This document shows positions 61,633 to 64,000 of a DNA stretch of 64,000 bases, piece after piece (positions within the stretch are counted from its first letter, which is position 1; each line of letters begins with the position of its first letter). This DNA comes from CAYQMF01 sp964418595 (GTDB taxonomy: Bacteria > Planctomycetota > UBA1135 > UBA2386), in contig CAYQMF010000003.1 in NCBI GenBank assembly GCA_964418595.1, forward strand, positions 1 through 64,000, written 5' to 3'. The translations under genes and the position numbers were made by a program. Under the pieces are notes generated by a model. That model was given only the letters and a program-made list of their open reading frames with translations, was not told the DNA's origin and did no database searches.

Positions 61633-62942
61633 AGCGTCTTCAGCGAGATCCCCACCGCCTCCGCTACGCGCTTCTTGTCGCCGTCGAAGCGCTCCATCGC
61701 CGCCTGGATCGCCAGGCGTTCGAGCTCGGCGGCGTTCAACGTGGGGAGTTCCTGGCGGCCGGCGCGGGCGCGGGCCAGGACGAACGTGTCGACGTGCTCG
61801 GCCTCGATGCGGTCACTGCCGACCATCGTGGCGAGGCGGGTGATGGCGTTCTGCAGCTCGCGCACGTTGCCCGGCCACGCATGGCCCTGCAGGCGAGCCA
61901 GCGCCGCCGGGGTCAGGACCATGGCGCGTCCCTGCCGGTGCGCGCAGCGCTCGAGGAACCTCGTCGCGAGCAGCGGGATGTCGGCGCTGCGGTCGCGCAA
62001 CGCCGGCACCGCGAGTTCGAGCGTGGCGAGGCGGTAGTAGAGGTCTTCGCGGAAGGCGCCCTCGCGCATGAGCACGTGCAGGTCGCGGTTGGTCGCGCAG
62101 ACCACGCGCACGTCGACGGTGCGCGTGCGGTCGTCGCCGACCGGTCGGATCTCGCCGAACTGAACCGCCCGCAGCAGTGCCGGCTGCAACTCGCGGGGCA
62201 GGTCGCCGATCTCGTCGAGGAACAGCGTGCCCCGGTGCGCGGCCTCGAACAGGCCGACCCGGGCCCGATCCGCCCCGGTGAACGCGCCCTTGGCGTGACC
62301 GAAGAGTTCGCTGTGCACGAGGTTGTCGGCGATCGCGCCGCAGTTCACCACCACGAAGCTCTCGTCGCATCGCGGGCTCATCGCGTGCACGGCGCGCGCG
62401 ATCAGCTCCTTGCCCGTACCGTTCTCACCGAGGATGAGGACGCTGTCGTCGCTGGCGGCGACACGTGCGAGGCTGGTGCGCAGCTCGCGCATGCCGACGC
62501 TCTCGCCGACGATGTCGGGGTCTACCGTCGCTGAGTTGGCGCGACGCAGCCGCGCGTTCTCCTCGCCGAGGCGGCGGTGTTCGCAGGCGCGGCGCAGGGT
62601 CTGCTCGAGGATCGCGGTCCGCGTCGGCTTCTGCAGGAAGTCGTACGCGCCGCCCTGCATGGCGCGGACGGCGTCGGCGACGCTGCCGTGGCCGGTCAGC
62701 ACCACGACGGGGACTGCGGGCTCGGCACCGTGCAGCGTCGCCAGCGCCTGATGGCCGTCGACGCCCGGCATCTTCAGGTCGAGCAGCACCACGTCCGGTC
62801 GATCGGCGAGCACGCGCGCCACGAGATCGCGGGCATCGGCGGCGGTGGTGACCGAGAAGCCCAGGTCGGTCAGCTCCCGCGACAGCACCCGGCGCAGCGT
62901 GGCATCGTCGTCGACGACCAGGACCTTGGGGTCAGGCGGCAC
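61599..62942 (-). CDS. NtrC-like sigma-54-dependent response regulator
   Basis: A 447-residue regulator: receiver domain (1-120: VLVVDDDATLRR, phospho-Asp in VVLLDLKMPG, QKPTR), AAA+ domain (about 140-370: GENGTGKE, GAFTGADRARVG, TLFLDEIGDLP, HAWPGNVRELQN) and a Fis-type helix-turn-helix (about 400-447, DKKRVAEAVGISLKTLYNRL). It can thus activate sigma-54 promoters such as those proposed at 56032-56047 and 56180-56195. GTG 62942 gives the normal receiver start. Shares 34 bp tail-to-tail with the kinase gene. Confidence 0.94.
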   Translation of the reverse strand: MPPDPKVLVVDDDATLRRVLSRELTDLGFSVTTAADARDLVARVLADRPDVVLLDLKMPGVDGHQALATLHGAEPAVPVVVLTGHGSVADAVRAMQGGAYDFLQKPTRTAILEQTLRRACEHRRLGEENARLRRANSATVDPDIVGESVGMRELRTSLARVAASDDSVLILGENGTGKELIARAVHAMSPRCDESFVVVNCGAIADNLVHSELFGHAKGAFTGADRARVGLFEAAHRGTLFLDEIGDLPRELQPALLRAVQFGEIRPVGDDRTRTVDVRVVCATNRDLHVLMREGAFREDLYYRLATLELAVPALRDRSADIPLLATRFLERCAHRQGRAMVLTPAALARLQGHAWPGNVRELQNAITRLATMVGSDRIEAEHVDTFVLARARAGRQELPTLNAAELERLAIQAAMERFDGDKKRVAEAVGISLKTLYNRLAVDRAD

Positions 62943-63132
62943 GGGCGCGATCGTCGGCCAACCACTCGGCGCGGACAAGCGTCGCCATGCAACCTCGATC
63001 GACGACGTCAGGGGTCCGCGTCGGTCGGTGTCCGGACCCCGGGCGAGGAAACCGATGCGAGACGTGCGCCCCGCGCACATGAGTGTCGCCAAGTCCTTGC
63101 GCCCGGTGACGGCAGCGGTACCCACTTCCCGC

Positions 63133-64000
63133 ATGCTCCGCCTCGCACCGCGCGCGTCGCTCCCCTGGCTCGCCGTGTCCCTCGCCGCCCAGGCCGCGTG
63201 GCGCGACCTTCCGGAGCGCGCCCCCGACGGGGTGATCAGCAACACCGGCGCGTTCATCATCGGCAAGAAGCAGAAGACCGACTGGGTCCGACCGGCGTTC
63301 CGCTACGACGCCCGCGTCGCCAGCGGCCGCAAGCGCGCCAAGGTGGTGGTCGTGATCTACGACCCGATCCTGGAAGCGCACGCGGGCAAGACCCTGCGCG
63401 CGCACGTGGGTGGCAACGACCCGCGCCACTTCTCGCGCATCCTGGTCGACGTGATCCGGCAGGCGAGCTGGGGCTACATCGACTACGAGATCGTCGACAT
63501 CCTCGAGATCGACGGCTTCCCCAAGAAGGTCGACGGCTTCCGCTACACCGACGAGTCGTTCCTGGCGGTGCGGCAGACCCAGCAGTGGCAGCCAGCCACG
63601 ACGTCGTATCGCTGTGTGCTCGAGGAGAACGGGCTCATCGAGCGCTTCCGCAAGGAGGGCATCACGGAGCTGTGGCTGTGGGGTGCGTCGGGGATGCACT
63701 TCGACGAGTTCGCGGGCTACATCCCCAACCGCTACGCGCGCTTCGGTCCCACCGACAACCCGTGGCTGTATCGGCCGTACGACATCCCCCCCGAACTCGG
63801 CCGGACCACGTGGGTGATGGGCTTCAACTACGAGGTCGGCGCCGACAACATGGTGCACAGCTACACGCACCGCGTGGAGAGCATGGCGGCGCTCGCCTTC
63901 GCCGACGGCATCTGGGATCCCAAGACCCGCCGCGACCCGTGGAACGTGTTCTCGTGGCTCGAGATGGACACGCCCGGCACGCCGTCGATGGTCGGCAACT
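63133..64000 (+). CDS. Exported protein of unknown function (3' end outside window)
   Basis: An open frame from ATG 63133 running off the window edge (289 codons seen). The N-terminus has a signal-peptide-like stretch (RLAPRASLPWLAVSLAAQ). The body includes VVVVIYDPILEAHAGKTL, WGYIDYEIVDILEID and LWLWGASGMHFDEFAGYIPNRYARFG, with many aromatic residues and Asp/His pairs suggesting a secreted enzyme or binding protein. No family recognised. The 190-bp gap to the regulator gene at 62942 is a divergent promoter region; no motif stands out in it. Confidence 0.65.
   Translation, partial: MLRLAPRASLPWLAVSLAAQAAWRDLPERAPDGVISNTGAFIIGKKQKTDWVRPAFRYDARVASGRKRAKVVVVIYDPILEAHAGKTLRAHVGGNDPRHFSRILVDVIRQASWGYIDYEIVDILEIDGFPKKVDGFRYTDESFLAVRQTQQWQPATTSYRCVLEENGLIERFRKEGITELWLWGASGMHFDEFAGYIPNRYARFGPTDNPWLYRPYDIPPELGRTTWVMGFNYEVGADNMVHSYTHRVESMAALAFADGIWDPKTRRDPWNVFSWLEMDTPGTPSMVGN

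Overview
The window comes from a very GC-rich bacterial chromosome, most likely a planctomycete (Planctomycetota). The main reason is a complete DUF1501 / DUF1549-DUF1553 (cytochrome-c-like) pair at 47594-51911, a hallmark of that phylum. Supporting features are DUF1080 and GHL10-type secreted hydrolases, two large FG-GAP/VCBS secreted proteins, a eukaryote-like Ser/Thr kinase with TPR-like repeats, and many genes without a clear Shine-Dalgarno site. The assignment to phylum is an inference from gene content. No rRNA, tRNA, insertion sequence, phage or CRISPR array is visible.

Layout. 1-8130: housekeeping and enzyme genes (phoH tail, ybeY, a FliA/WhiG-like sigma factor, type III glutamine synthetase, a GHL10-like hydrolase, a SUI1/YciH factor, a DUF1080 hydrolase and an SGNH-like protein). 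8143-15360: a minus-strand accessory block of secreted or envelope proteins (FG-GAP, beta-helix, coiled-coil, Cys-rich) holding several sequence oddities: a poly-G tract that appears to break a signal peptide, tandem repeats in a leader, and a duplicated gene start. 15361-24203: polA with a decayed proofreading domain, a second FG-GAP protein, and a tightly overlapping lysA / small lipoprotein / IscU-like / GAF-sigma54 activator operon. 24251-30756: a vanadium haloperoxidase homologue, a large secreted glycosidase-like protein and a multi-pass membrane protein. 30758-37628: a hybrid histidine kinase with TPRs, an SDR, a cupin, a PTPS-III-type pterin enzyme and a Ser/Thr kinase. 37629-38056: an unusually structured non-coding stretch ending in an intrinsic terminator, then a 17-bp triple repeat. 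38055-47405: a UDP-galactopyranose-mutase-like flavoprotein, then a same-strand run (MFS, TPR-zincin, two membrane proteins, aldose 1-epimerase, S9 peptidase with low-complexity inserts). 47594-51911: the DUF1501/DUF1553 pair.

The most interesting region is 51967-62942, which reads as one regulated biosynthetic locus. A minus-strand operon encodes a YceI-domain protein, a lipoprotein, a UbiG-like methyltransferase, an isoprenylcysteine-methyltransferase-like membrane protein and a type III polyketide synthase, nearly all with overlapping or abutting start/stop codons. A divergent plus-strand operon encodes an RND/MMPL exporter, a geranylgeranyl-reductase-like flavoprotein, a second YceI-like protein and an NtrB-like sensor kinase. 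A convergent NtrC-like sigma-54 response regulator closes the locus. The 207-bp divergent spacer carries a sigma-54-like -24/-12 element on each strand and a 15-bp palindrome between them. The likely product is a methylated, oxidised lipid-like polyketide (alkylpyrone or alkylresorcinol class) that is exported and perhaps bound by YceI domains, made under sigma-54 two-component control.
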